The position numbers and the translations under genes were made by a program. From assembly GCA_003635255.1 (NCBI GenBank), contig PYJC01000001.1:1-62605 (forward strand): 62,605 nt of DNA, given 5' to 3'. The stretch is from Candidatus Poribacteria bacterium (lineage in GTDB: Bacteria; Poribacteria; WGA-4E; WGA-3G). The notes below the pieces were generated by a model that saw only the letters and a program-made list of their open reading frames with translations, ran no database searches and was not told where the DNA came from. Positions 1 to 8,144 of the stretch are shown in pieces. Each line of letters opens with the position of its first letter. The first letter of the stretch is position 1.

Positions 1-388
1 GGATCATACCGTTCATGATTAAAAGCAGCCCTACCCCTGTAAAAGCCAGTGGTGCCACAAACGGAGCCGTGTAAACAAGGTTCTTGAGGGTTAAATCGGA
101 GAAGAATTCGCTGCCGAGATGAAAAAACATGCCGGAGATGCCGATACAGACAGCACCCCATCCAACACCGAACCGACACCACGCGCTCCACCGTCCTTTT
201 TTCCCAAAAAGTATGACAGCGAGCAGCAGAGACGCACCCAACGAGAAATAGAACGGGATCCATTCTGCTGGATGCGCAAATGCGTTGACGGAGTGCGCTA
301 AAAACACGTCAAGCGCCAAAAAGGCAAGGTTCGCAGTAATGAAAAAGTCGAGCAGTCTGGCAGCCAACCCTTTACGGTTTCGTAGCAT
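1..388 (-). CDS. Integral membrane protein, C-terminus cut by window edge
   Basis: The minus-strand frame is open from an ATG at 388 to the left edge, giving 129 residues without a stop. Four hydrophobic segments are visible, at about residues 13-33, 41-62, 70-92 and 100-125, so this is a polytopic inner-membrane protein. I do not recognise the family. Its start overlaps the 3' end of the upstream octaheme cytochrome gene by 17 bp, which suggests translational coupling. A membrane partner for the cytochrome, for example in quinone exchange or anchoring, is a reasonable inference from context only. The N-terminus begins with basic residues (MLRNRKG), which fits a cytoplasmic N-terminal end. 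Confidence 0.7.
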   Translation of the reverse strand, partial: MLRNRKGLAARLLDFFITANLAFLALDVFLAHSVNAFAHPAEWIPFYFSLGASLLLAVILFGKKGRWSAWCRFGVGWGAVCIGISGMFFHLGSEFFSDLTLKNLVYTAPFVAPLAFTGVGLLLIMNGMI

Positions 389-1610
389 CTTCTCTGAGTT
401 CTTGGGCAATTCTTTTCAACTCCGTCATCTTCAACAAAAGCTCATAATTTCCGTGCCACTGGACAAAATCCGCACCGCCCATGAACGCGCCATGTTTTGC
501 GGTCCGACCGTAATAGTGCCACAGATCGAAGTAAAGAAATTCGATGGGTTCATCAAAAGGCGTTTCCGTCAGCAAACCATCTTCACGAAGCGATTTCATC
601 AGCACCACTGCTTCCGAAATTTTACGGTTGGTATCCGCGACAACGCCTTCAGCTTCCTGATAGTAAATCTCTACCTGTGAACTCGCGTGGCATTTTAAGC
701 ACGTCTCTTTCATCGCGTCTTGACCTTGTTGATAGGTCGGACGCTTCTCAGAGACCGCCGCAAATAGCCAATACGAGAGTCGTTCGGTCGTATCATGCGT
801 CACATTCAAGCCGTCTAAACCGCTCAAATGGCACGTCACACATGTTGGCACTGTCATATCTGCTGTCGTGAGTGATTTCGGCGGTGCTTTGAGATTCATC
901 TCCGATTTCTGCGCGTTGTAAAGCACGCCGTGCTTGGATTCATGGTAGATTTCAATCTGTGAATGGTCGGGTCCCATGTGGCACTGTCCACAAGTTTCCG
1001 GCTCCCGGGCCAGCGCAACCGAACTGGAGTGCCGCGCATGGCAGGCTGTACACGTCCCAATAGAGCCATCCGGATTCGGTTTACCTATATCGTGGCATCC
1101 CAAACACCCTACGTCAATAGCACTCTCACCCTCTGCCATCGCCAAAGGATTCACAGGACGTTCCACCGCACCTTTGTGATACCTTTCAGCGAAGGCGATC
1201 TGTTCTGCTGTAAAATCTTTCGCACCCAATACCGCTGCCCAAGCCGGTGCCGCGTGTCGGCTACGGAGAAACTGCGAATACTCGGTTGTATGGCACTGGC
1301 TACAATTTTTCGCCGTGAGATGCTTCGCGATTGTAAAACTCCGGTGTGCCTGTGTATCCTGATTTTCCACAGCTTTATGGCAGTCCAAGCAACTTACGCC
1401 GTGTTTTGCATGCTCGCTCCGTTCATATTGATGGACAACCGCAGCCGTTTCTCGGCGGTGGCACTCAGCGCACTTCCCCATCGCACGCACAAAATCAGCA
1501 CTCGGCTGATCTACTTCCATTGCTGGGCGTTTCGCATTCAGGATTAGCACAACAGTAATCAGGGCTGTCCCCAAAAATACCGAAATAAAGATAGATTTAA
1601 ATGACATCAT
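372..1610 (-). CDS. Octaheme c-type cytochrome, hydroxylamine oxidoreductase (HAO)-like
   Basis: The 412-residue protein has eight CxxCH heme-binding motifs, starting at Cys 47, 74, 103, 169, 187, 207, 257 and 304. An N-terminal hydrophobic segment (residues 8-25) should act as an uncleaved anchor or signal and place the hemes outside the cytoplasmic membrane. The region after the last heme (residues 360-393, with WHYYGR and MGGADFVQWHG) resembles the C-terminal part of HAO-family octaheme cytochromes. That family oxidises hydroxylamine or reduces nitrite or hydroxylamine. Whether the catalytic-heme crosslinking tyrosine of true HAO is present cannot be decided by eye; Tyr 366, 367 and 389 are candidates. 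It follows the cupin gene by 34 bp and overlaps a membrane protein gene. A generic multiheme electron carrier is the alternative. Confidence 0.85.
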   Translation of the reverse strand: MMSFKSIFISVFLGTALITVVLILNAKRPAMEVDQPSADFVRAMGKCAECHRRETAAVVHQYERSEHAKHGVSCLDCHKAVENQDTQAHRSFTIAKHLTAKNCSQCHTTEYSQFLRSRHAAPAWAAVLGAKDFTAEQIAFAERYHKGAVERPVNPLAMAEGESAIDVGCLGCHDIGKPNPDGSIGTCTACHARHSSSVALAREPETCGQCHMGPDHSQIEIYHESKHGVLYNAQKSEMNLKAPPKSLTTADMTVPTCVTCHLSGLDGLNVTHDTTERLSYWLFAAVSEKRPTYQQGQDAMKETCLKCHASSQVEIYYQEAEGVVADTNRKISEAVVLMKSLREDGLLTETPFDEPIEFLYFDLWHYYGRTAKHGAFMGGADFVQWHGNYELLLKMTELKRIAQELREDATKP

Positions 1611-1644
1611 ACAAGCGTATTGACTCCAATTATGCCTCTAAGTT

Positions 1645-2034
1645 CTAATGAGAGGCTTTACCACCAATCACAATCAGAAACACGCTATCTTCGCTGGCAT
1701 GGACCGAGTGAAGGACATCGCCTGTGAAGGTAACCCCGTCTCCTTGTTCGAGCGTTATCTTGTCAGCACTTGATGTGAATATGATCTTTCCGCCAAGCGT
1801 AATGACGACAGCAGCAGCGGGTGCCGGATGCTCCGCCAACGTCGTTCCCGCTTTCATAACGGTCAGAACCAGCGTCAGTTCATCGCCACGTGCTAACGTC
1901 AACGAGGCTCGACCTGACGTAGCAAATTCGGCTTCTTCCATGAGATTTTCAGCCATAGCCATAAACGGAAACGCCTTGGTTAATGTCGTATTCAGATCTA
2001 CGGGCCTATAGGGTCTTTCATAGGATGTATTCAT
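1645..2034 (-). CDS. Small cupin-domain protein
   Basis: Single-domain protein of 129 residues. The central part has the short beta-strand and glycine pattern of a cupin barrel, with an EHPAPAAAVVITLGG stretch and a GDGVTFTGDVLHSVHA stretch that match the two conserved cupin motifs. The histidines in both could bind a metal. I chose the ATG at 2034 over the one at 2046 because the GGAG just after the upstream ATG is a well-placed ribosome-binding site for the second. No signal peptide is seen, so it is likely cytoplasmic. Small cupins are often sugar-isomerase-like, dioxygenase-like or sensory proteins, and the substrate cannot be inferred. It is the first gene of a probable transcript with the octaheme cytochrome, whose start is only 34 bp beyond its stop. 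Confidence 0.8.
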   Translation of the reverse strand: MNTSYERPYRPVDLNTTLTKAFPFMAMAENLMEEAEFATSGRASLTLARGDELTLVLTVMKAGTTLAEHPAPAAAVVITLGGKIIFTSSADKITLEQGDGVTFTGDVLHSVHASEDSVFLIVIGGKASH

Positions 2035-2324
2035 TATTTTCTCCATGATTTGAGCATGAAAACAAGCAGTAGTTGCATTTTATCTAATGTGTAGTGAAAT
2101 TTAAAGCAGCAAATGTCTCTGACTATTCTATCGTATCACGCCGTCTTTTTCAACCTAATCAGCAGTGCTTATCAGCACCATTCAGTTTTCCATTTTTGTT
2201 GCGTCTTTGAGTACCTAAACCCAGTAGGGTTTTTGCAGGGGGTTTTGATAAGGTGCTCCTGGTAATAAATAGCACACCAAGCCGACATCAACGCCAATAA
2301 TTGGCTAAATGTCTCCTACCCCCC

Positions 2325-3134
2325 TTACTTCTTTAGAAAGCCCTCTCCAAACTGCGCTTGAAGTTGTGCCAGTATTTTTTTCTTAATATCACTCATCATC
2401 TTTTCTGACACTTGTTTGAGTAGATCCCTGCCCATTTGTGTGTCGGGAATACTTTTTCCCAGTTGTGCTTGAAGTTCGGCGTGAACCTTTTTCTCTATGG
2501 TATCGAGCATTTTAGGCACAAATTTTTTTAGACTTAATTCTTCAGCCGCTTGTTTAAGTTCTCCGCTACCTTCTTGGGTCATGGGAAATGCTTCTCCTTG
2601 TAAACGTTTTCGTGCCCGATGGAGCCGACTATGAACCGTCTTCACGGGCACGTTTAAGAATGTGCCAATCTCTTTAGTCGTCATTTCATCGAGATAGTGG
2701 AGCGTCATGACGGTGCGTTCATGCTCCGGAAGTTTTTCCAAAAGATTTTTGATAATTTCATAATGATGCTCACTCGCTTCTGTTTCGCGCTGCTCCGATA
2801 TATAATTTTTGTAAGAGAGTTTTTCCACTATATCCGTCCGTGTATCCTCCAGCGATCGCATGGCTGGTTTTTGCTTTCGCAGCCAACCGATGCAAAGCCG
2901 ATCGGCGATGACGTAGAGCCATCCGGCAAACTGATCCGGATTTCTAAGCGTTGAGAGTTTTTTGTATGCCTGAAGGAAGGTGTCTTGTGTAATTTCTTCC
3001 GCATGATGAAAATCGTCGATCTTCCGCCACGCGAGAGCGTGAACGCTTCTATAGTATTTTTCAACTAAGGTGGTGAATGCTGTATTGTCGCCCGATAAAA
3101 TACGGTGAATGAGTTGTGCATCATCTTTTGCCAT
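2325..3134 (-). CDS. ECF-type RNA polymerase sigma factor with a C-terminal extension
   Basis: Residues 1-185 form a typical ECF sigma factor: region 2 (AEEITQDTFLQAYKKL, DQFAGWLYVIA, then a DNA-melting stretch) and region 4 with a helix-turn-helix (LPEHERTVMTLHYLDEMTTKEIGTFLNVP and VKTVHSRLHRARK). The remaining 85 residues are a charged helical tail not part of the core fold. It contains a repeated helix: IEKKVHAELQAQLG and IKKKILAQLQAQFG. No anti-sigma factor gene lies next to it, so the tail may control activity (inference). The ABC-2 permease gene is 106 bp upstream on the same strand. The ATG at 3134 has a GGAG nearby. Confidence 0.93.
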   Translation of the reverse strand: MAKDDAQLIHRILSGDNTAFTTLVEKYYRSVHALAWRKIDDFHHAEEITQDTFLQAYKKLSTLRNPDQFAGWLYVIADRLCIGWLRKQKPAMRSLEDTRTDIVEKLSYKNYISEQRETEASEHHYEIIKNLLEKLPEHERTVMTLHYLDEMTTKEIGTFLNVPVKTVHSRLHRARKRLQGEAFPMTQEGSGELKQAAEELSLKKFVPKMLDTIEKKVHAELQAQLGKSIPDTQMGRDLLKQVSEKMMSDIKKKILAQLQAQFGEGFLKK

Positions 3135-3240
3135 CAGGATACTCCGTGATTAATCAGTGGTTAGTCACAAATTTTAGAATTACTGAAACACGATGAACAG
3201 GCGATGTGAGTAACCTCGCCAGCACCGAAGCGTTCTCCCC

Positions 3241-4671
3241 TCAGATATCCGATCTGAAAAATTTCAGAAACGCCACACTTGTAAACCCGCCTGTAAAGAA
3301 ACAGAGCAATAGCAAATCCAGAGCAGCGTGCTGGAGCATCTCCTCCAAAGTCAACGCCGCCAGTGGCGGCGGAGATGGCGGGGACGATATCTCCTCTGTC
3401 TCAATCAGTGCTGCGTCTGACATTTTGCTGAACATCTCTGCATCCAGCACCTCATAATAGCGAGTGCCTGTTTGAAAGTAGATATCTCTTTTCATCTGAC
3501 CGGTTTGTGTGGCATCCGTTGCCAGAAAAATAAAGGAGGACGTAGGCGTGATTCGGGAAAAATTTATGCCGATTTTATCTTGACGTTTTCTTTCTCGCTC
3601 ATAACGTCTATCGAGTTGTGTTGCGAGATCTCGGTATTTTGACCGCGCCGCCGCCTCAAGAGGGCGCATCTTCTCATTCATTTTGGCGACGAACGCTTCA
3701 TCTAATCTAAAGAAACCGGTCATTTTCTCTCCCGGCTTAGATTCCTGTATCATTTTTCCCATAATTTTGTTTCTTTCCACTTCAAGAGTAGCACGCAATT
3801 CCGATCGTCTCGCTCCTTTTTCCCTATAGACGCTCTCCGCTGTTGAAGTCGGTGCGACGATTTGCGCCGCGAGAAAACCGACACGCGGTAAGATCAGGAC
3901 AGCAAACACCCAAACGGTAAAAGCGACGATGAGTGCTGTTTTGGAGTTGTCAAAATAAATCGAGATCACTGCCCCGATTCCAAAAAAGACCGCAATGTAA
4001 AGCAGTGAGATGCCGATGAGACAGAGGACACGCGGAAAGATATTCGGTTCAGATAGTGGGAAGCCTTGCCAGACGAGCACAAGTAAACCGGTGATTAACG
4101 AGACTAAGAACGGTACGATAAATACGAGGTATCCGCCGATGAGTTTGCTCCACAAAAAGATATCGCGTGGAAGGGCGTTAGCGAGATTTATCCGAAGTGT
4201 TCCAGTTTCTTTTTCTCCCGTAACAGCATCAAAGGTAAACAAAAGTGCCAGCAGACTAAAGACGGTGCTGACAACGAACACAAAGTCAAGATGCCCTAAA
4301 AGAAAGGCGATCGGCGCGGTAGACAGTGCCGCTTCCCCTCTCTGTATGCCGTTGCGCGTCATACCGAGATAACTCGGTAGGGCAGATTCTAAGCCCGTCC
4401 CAAACACGCTTAAAGGCGTCGGCTTAAGAATCAATTTGGATACCTCAAGATTCGGATCTGTCCTCTGTTTCTGTAACCAAGGTTGCTCCGCTGGGGCCTT
4501 ACTGTTTTCGTCTTTGACAGTTTCTTGATAGTCAACTTGGCGTTGGAGATAACGATGGTAATTGATATGAAGATTGAGCGGGATGAGCAGTACGCACATC
4601 AAAAGCAATGCTATAAATCGGGCACCCAGAATATGATGCATCATCTCTTTCCGAATTAAGGTTATTAACAT
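3241..4671 (-). CDS. ABC-2 type transporter permease
   Basis: Membrane protein of 476 residues. It has an N-terminal transmembrane helix at 15-33, a long extracytoplasmic segment, a cluster of about five helices from 120 to 265, a large charged segment (270-430) and a last helix near 447-470. The sequence FTFDAVTGEKETGTLRINLANALPRDIFLWSK is the usual ABC-2 permease signature around the first cytoplasmic loop. Proteins of this type carry large soluble inserts and export unknown substrates with a separate ATPase. No ATPase gene is next to it here, so the partner must be encoded elsewhere. The start has GGAG eight bases upstream. Confidence 0.88.
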   Translation of the reverse strand: MLITLIRKEMMHHILGARFIALLLMCVLLIPLNLHINYHRYLQRQVDYQETVKDENSKAPAEQPWLQKQRTDPNLEVSKLILKPTPLSVFGTGLESALPSYLGMTRNGIQRGEAALSTAPIAFLLGHLDFVFVVSTVFSLLALLFTFDAVTGEKETGTLRINLANALPRDIFLWSKLIGGYLVFIVPFLVSLITGLLVLVWQGFPLSEPNIFPRVLCLIGISLLYIAVFFGIGAVISIYFDNSKTALIVAFTVWVFAVLILPRVGFLAAQIVAPTSTAESVYREKGARRSELRATLEVERNKIMGKMIQESKPGEKMTGFFRLDEAFVAKMNEKMRPLEAAARSKYRDLATQLDRRYERERKRQDKIGINFSRITPTSSFIFLATDATQTGQMKRDIYFQTGTRYYEVLDAEMFSKMSDAALIETEEISSPPSPPPLAALTLEEMLQHAALDLLLLCFFTGGFTSVAFLKFFRSDI

Positions 4672-4698
4672 TATAGCATCTCCAGTCCACAGAACGTA

Positions 4699-4794
4699 TC
4701 ATGACATCCAGTAAACATCCACCCTATTCAACAAAAATGCTGTTGGTGTCTCCACAATAACAACCTTATTCTCAAAATCCTCAAGAATCGGCAT
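4699..4794 (-). CDS. Possible 31-residue peptide or gene remnant
   Basis: A short open frame from ATG 4794 to TGA 4699 reads MPILEDFENKVV and ends with VDVYWMS. It has protein-like composition and sits directly upstream of the ABC-2 permease gene. There is no clear ribosome-binding site. It may be a real small protein, a fragment of a decayed gene, or chance. Confidence 0.2.
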   Translation of the reverse strand: MPILEDFENKVVIVETPTAFLLNRVDVYWMS

Positions 4795-4955
4795 TTCAAA
4801 TTGTAGCACATGGTAAAAATTAGACCCACTTCAACAGGGGATGATCCCCTTGATCGTTAAAGACGCGTTTTTGAGTAAAATGCTTGCATAGTAGAAAAAA
4901 AATCTACTTTTTCCAGAATTTGCAAGTCCGACGATTAGGATTGAAAACAATATTT

Positions 4956-6353
4956 TCAGAGCTGGAAGGCATACAACTTGGCATTGTAAAACTGAAATCT
5001 GAGCCGAATTGGGTCACCACTTAAATTGGCTAAACCGTTACCCGTTTCCCATTCCACTTGTGCATCTGTTACAGTGGTCCGAATCGGTCTGCTAATGGCG
5101 CGTTCACTTCCGGATTTGTCCAGAATCGCCACACGTACTGAACCACCATCCGATATGTCCGCTGTGATACCAACAGATGGCTCATCAAAAGTTAAAGGTT
5201 GGGTTGTTATAACGGCTGGCGTATCTGCGGCGACCGGTTCATAGCCTGCCCAACCGTGTGGTCGCAGCGTCGCCAGTGCGAGATAACCGTCGCGCCAATT
5301 GAAAAAGTAGCCGTCCCCGGCACCGTAATAGATCCGAATTTCATCGTGAAAAAAAATAGGTGCCGAAGGGAAGATCGTTCCCCAGTCATAAGGCAATGTG
5401 CCATAACGCTCGGTTTCCGCGGATGTATGCCCGATAAATGGTGTCTCTTCTGCTATGCGATGCCACTGGACAGTATCTACACTCCAAGCCAACTCAACAT
5501 GCTGCTTAACATCAATATTGGAATCCTCTGGGTAAACCATGATTCCAAGCAAACCAATGTAGATCCCACACGTCGGGAAAACGATCATATCGTGTGCTTG
5601 TAGCAGTGGACTCGAACCTACAAGAACAGTCTCGTCTGGTGTCCACTCCACAAAGTCGGGAGACTCTGTCCGTGTTACGAGACGAACAGAACCCGCATGC
5701 TGACGCGTAAAACCGATGTATTTGCCTAACGCCCCCGCCCAAAAAGCGTTGGGATGCGTGCCGTGTGCCTCAACCTCTGGAATCGGAATAGGTTCATCCC
5801 AATGTAATCCATCCGGCGAAAACGCTACCGTCATTTGTGGCTCTCCACAGAAAAACATTTTATACCGTTGCGTCGGATCAGTTTCACGGGCATCCTTGAA
5901 AACCCCAGCACCATTTACACGACGCATGACAATGTTGTTTTGTTTGCTGCCATCAAATTCAATAAGTCCGAGTTCCGGTTTTTCCCAGTAAATACCGTCT
6001 TTCGAGACAGCATAGCAGAGTCCCATCTCCCGACGATTCGGCGTCACATCCATGTAATTCCCAAAATCAGGGTGCCGTTTTTCGGGTGGTGTGTGCGTTA
6101 CCCGTTCGTCGATAATAAACGGATTATACCAACACTTGTAGAGCTTATCTTCTGAATCGTAGATGACGTTGGCGTAAACATTGTCAAAACGCGGTTCCCA
6201 CCGTCTATCTTCACCAAAGAGTGGATTCAGTGGATGTTTGGTAATTTCACCAAGCGTCAGTTTTGCCGCGACAACTTCATCAATAACCCGGTCGTCAAGA
6301 ACAAGATATCGGGTTTCTTGATGTTGCGCACGAATAGTCTGAGATTTAGGCAT
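4956..6353 (-). CDS. Beta-propeller protein resembling GH32/GH43-type glycosidases
   Basis: The 465-residue product has repeated propeller-blade motifs typical of five-bladed sugar hydrolases of the GH32/43/68/130 type: YDSEDKLYKCWY, AVSKDGIYWEKP, AFSPDGLHWDEP, LAWSVDTVQWHRI and IRIYYGAGDGYF. The C-terminal 90 residues (from about 375) look like a beta-sandwich. No signal peptide is seen, so it may be cytoplasmic. I cannot assign catalytic residues or a substrate. Start choice: ATG 6353 is preceded by GGAAATAGAG, whereas the ATG at 6371 lacks a site. It is followed downstream by a 159-bp inverted-repeat element and a LamG gene. Confidence 0.75.
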   Translation of the reverse strand: MPKSQTIRAQHQETRYLVLDDRVIDEVVAAKLTLGEITKHPLNPLFGEDRRWEPRFDNVYANVIYDSEDKLYKCWYNPFIIDERVTHTPPEKRHPDFGNYMDVTPNRREMGLCYAVSKDGIYWEKPELGLIEFDGSKQNNIVMRRVNGAGVFKDARETDPTQRYKMFFCGEPQMTVAFSPDGLHWDEPIPIPEVEAHGTHPNAFWAGALGKYIGFTRQHAGSVRLVTRTESPDFVEWTPDETVLVGSSPLLQAHDMIVFPTCGIYIGLLGIMVYPEDSNIDVKQHVELAWSVDTVQWHRIAEETPFIGHTSAETERYGTLPYDWGTIFPSAPIFFHDEIRIYYGAGDGYFFNWRDGYLALATLRPHGWAGYEPVAADTPAVITTQPLTFDEPSVGITADISDGGSVRVAILDKSGSERAISRPIRTTVTDAQVEWETGNGLANLSGDPIRLRFQFYNAKLYAFQL

Positions 6354-6426
6354 CTCTATTTCCTGTAACATCAGTATTGAACAGTATTGGTGTGTGGTTA
6401 TGAGAGTTTATGCCAAGATTGGGTAT

Positions 6427-6585
6427 GGCGAGGTTGGATGAAGTTTAAGAAAACATTTCGGTAATTCTACGTTTTCCCCAGGCCCGGTAGGTTCGGTGTT
6501 TTTGCTGGGGTGTTTCCCTCCTAACCGAACCGGACTTCACCAAGAAATTACCGAATTAAAAAATTAATCTTCATGAAACCTCGCC
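6427..6585. repeat. 159-bp inverted-repeat element (MITE-like or structured)
   Basis: The two ends are imperfect inverted repeats of about 45 bp. Both begin GGCGAGGTT and both contain TTCGGTAATT further in. The centre holds a second inverted repeat, CCGGTAGGTTCGGT (from 6484) against AACCGAACCGG (to 6533). The whole unit could fold into one long hairpin. It lies between a stop and a start on the same strand and encodes nothing. The outer 9 bp are the same as the arm of the 21-bp palindrome at 28336. Confidence 0.6.
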
Positions 6586-6618
6586 AATGGGAGAGATGAC
6601 GTTGCACGTGCAATTTTA

Positions 6619-7446
6619 TCAATAGCCGCGTTTTACTTTTGCCCAAGTCGTTGAGAGTTTATCTGCCGGATCAACAGCAAATGTGCCACCGATGTTTTGA
6701 TTGATTTCTGCTTCGCTGAGTGCTTTATCATAAGCGCGAACGATTGCAAATGATCCGTTGAAAGTCCGACGGCGTTCATCGTAAGAATTCGCTCCGATTG
6801 AGATGTCATTTATCGGTAACTTCTTGTCGAACTCAAAACCGGCTTGTTCACTGACCTTTTTACCGTCTTGATACGCGACAATCGACTTACCGCTTGTCCC
6901 AACAACCGCGATCCAGGTCCATACACCTTCCGCAAGTTTGAGGTTAAGCGTTTGAACCCCTTGCTTCCCACCCTTGGCATGGATAGAGATGTCGAGATTC
7001 TGACCACCGACGATCCAGAGTCGAATCCCCTGCTTGCCTTCTCTCGGGCTATTCTGGAAGCCAGCGAAATGATGCTCCTCAACAAAGAAGTCGCCGTTGC
7101 GTCTACAAAGGAACTCTAAAGTCCAATCCTGAAAAAACAGTGGTGTATTTTTCGCTGGCGGACCGCCAAAAGTTTGAAGGGATTCCTTGGTTGTGTAATA
7201 CTTTACATTCTGTTCGTTGATACCGAGGGCGGGAATTTTAATTGCGCCTTCTTCGAGTGTCGGTGCTTTGTCCGCTTCAAGTAATTCACCACCCTCAGTG
7301 CCGAGATTTTTCCAAGCCTTTGGATGCGCAGGATTGTCAGCAGCATTAAGATAGAGAACAGGATCATCAACAACATTCGCAAGTGCAATCATGCCCGCAA
7401 TTGCGAAGAAAAATATCGTAGTGTAGATTAACATAACAATTTTCAT
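6619..7446 (-). CDS. Exported LamG-like protein with C-terminal TTWAK tail
   Basis: Protein of 275 residues with a signal peptide (residues 1-23, hydrophobic core IYTTIFFFAIAGMIALANV). The rest matches a concanavalin A-like/LamG beta-sandwich: WTLEFLCRRNGDFF, the strand pattern around WTWIAVVGTSGKSIVAYQDGKKV, and FNGSFAIVRAYDKALSEAEI near the end of the fold. Such domains bind glycans or proteins outside the cell. The last residues (DKLSTTWAKVKRGY) match a tail shared with four other exported proteins in this window. A strong ribosome-binding site (AGGAGGT) precedes the ATG. The specific ligand is unknown. Confidence 0.85.
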   Translation of the reverse strand: MKIVMLIYTTIFFFAIAGMIALANVVDDPVLYLNAADNPAHPKAWKNLGTEGGELLEADKAPTLEEGAIKIPALGINEQNVKYYTTKESLQTFGGPPAKNTPLFFQDWTLEFLCRRNGDFFVEEHHFAGFQNSPREGKQGIRLWIVGGQNLDISIHAKGGKQGVQTLNLKLAEGVWTWIAVVGTSGKSIVAYQDGKKVSEQAGFEFDKKLPINDISIGANSYDERRRTFNGSFAIVRAYDKALSEAEINQNIGGTFAVDPADKLSTTWAKVKRGY

Positions 7447-7484
7447 CTAACAGACCTCCTAAAGTAATCTAATAGCAATTCTAA

Positions 7485-7769
7485 TTAATCTTGAATACGC
7501 TTCATGTATTCGTCGTGTTTCCCGATCCACACCCAGACGAAAACGCCTGCATCTTCAAGTGCTAAAGCACGATATTGCTGGCTGATTCGTGCAGACCAAT
7601 ATCTACCGACTTTCTTGAAATTCAAGGATGGATGTGTAGGATCCTGTTTCAACATCTCAAATTTCTCGTCAGCGAGTCGTTGAATTTCGGATGGAAGATT
7701 TTGATAATATGCCCAAAAATCCCGGCGTGTTTTATAAATCTGTGCACCTACCTGCCTGCAAATCCTCAA
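7485..7769 (-). CDS. RelE/ParE-like toxin of a type II toxin-antitoxin pair
   Basis: Small basic protein. Residues YKTRRDFWAYYQNLP, a helical part, and then HPSLNFKKVGRYWSARISQQYRALA followed by VWVWIGKHDEYMKRI give the helix-helix-beta-sheet pattern of RelE/ParE toxins, which cleave mRNA at the ribosome or poison gyrase. There is no in-frame ATG at the N-terminus. The frame opens with TTG codons at 7784 and 7769. I prefer TTG 7769 because GAGGA lies five bases before it. This gives 94 residues and a 38-bp overlap with the antitoxin gene, which is typical for coupled pairs. The mechanism cannot be told apart by eye. Confidence 0.75.
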   Translation of the reverse strand: MRICRQVGAQIYKTRRDFWAYYQNLPSEIQRLADEKFEMLKQDPTHPSLNFKKVGRYWSARISQQYRALALEDAGVFVWVWIGKHDEYMKRIQD

Positions 7770-8034
7770 GTGCTTCCTCAGCAAGTTGATCTAATTTTCC
7801 GGCTTTCACGTCCTCTTCGAGCTGCCTATCCCATGCCTCCCAATCAGCTTCTAAAGTTTCATAAAGTCTATTTTCGAGAGTTTTCAACAACGCCGCTTTC
7901 GTATGTTCTTCACATTTCACCTTGGGATACTCTTGTATCCAACCGATCCACCCGTTGCCGTTTTTTTGGAATTGGGCGGTATAGATGTCGCCATAGTCCG
8001 GATTCTGGAATTTAACAGTCTGAATTTGTGCCAT
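7732..8034 (-). CDS. Probable antitoxin with HicB-like N-terminal fold
   Basis: Acidic 100-residue protein encoded immediately upstream of, and overlapping, the RelE-like toxin gene. The N-terminal 55 residues (DIYTAQFQKNGNGWIGWIQE, then YPKVKCEEHTKAALLKTL) have the partial RNase-H-like strand pattern of HicB antitoxins. The C-terminal half is helical and acidic, with many Glu, Asp and Leu residues, and is probably the toxin-binding arm. No DNA-binding helix-turn-helix is obvious. The start has a full AAGGAGG site. A HicB-like antitoxin with a RelE-like toxin is a less usual pairing than HicA-HicB. Confidence 0.65.
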   Translation of the reverse strand: MAQIQTVKFQNPDYGDIYTAQFQKNGNGWIGWIQEYPKVKCEEHTKAALLKTLENRLYETLEADWEAWDRQLEEDVKAGKLDQLAEEALEDLQAGRCTDL

Positions 8035-8144
8035 TTGTGCCTCCTTACGTTAAGTTTGTGTAAACTTATTATAACCAATAGAAATAGTCTTGTCAAATCT
8101 TCTGGGTCTGCTTGCGAACGGCAAAACCGCGCCCTATGTATCAA

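Noticed and set aside
372..1547. Plus-strand open frames opposite the cytochrome gene
   Set aside because: They are shadows of a gene with eight heme motifs on the minus strand.
2216..2233. AAACCC-AGTA-GGGTTT hairpin followed by T residues
   Set aside because: It reads on the plus strand while both neighbouring genes are on the minus strand, so it does not fit as their terminator.
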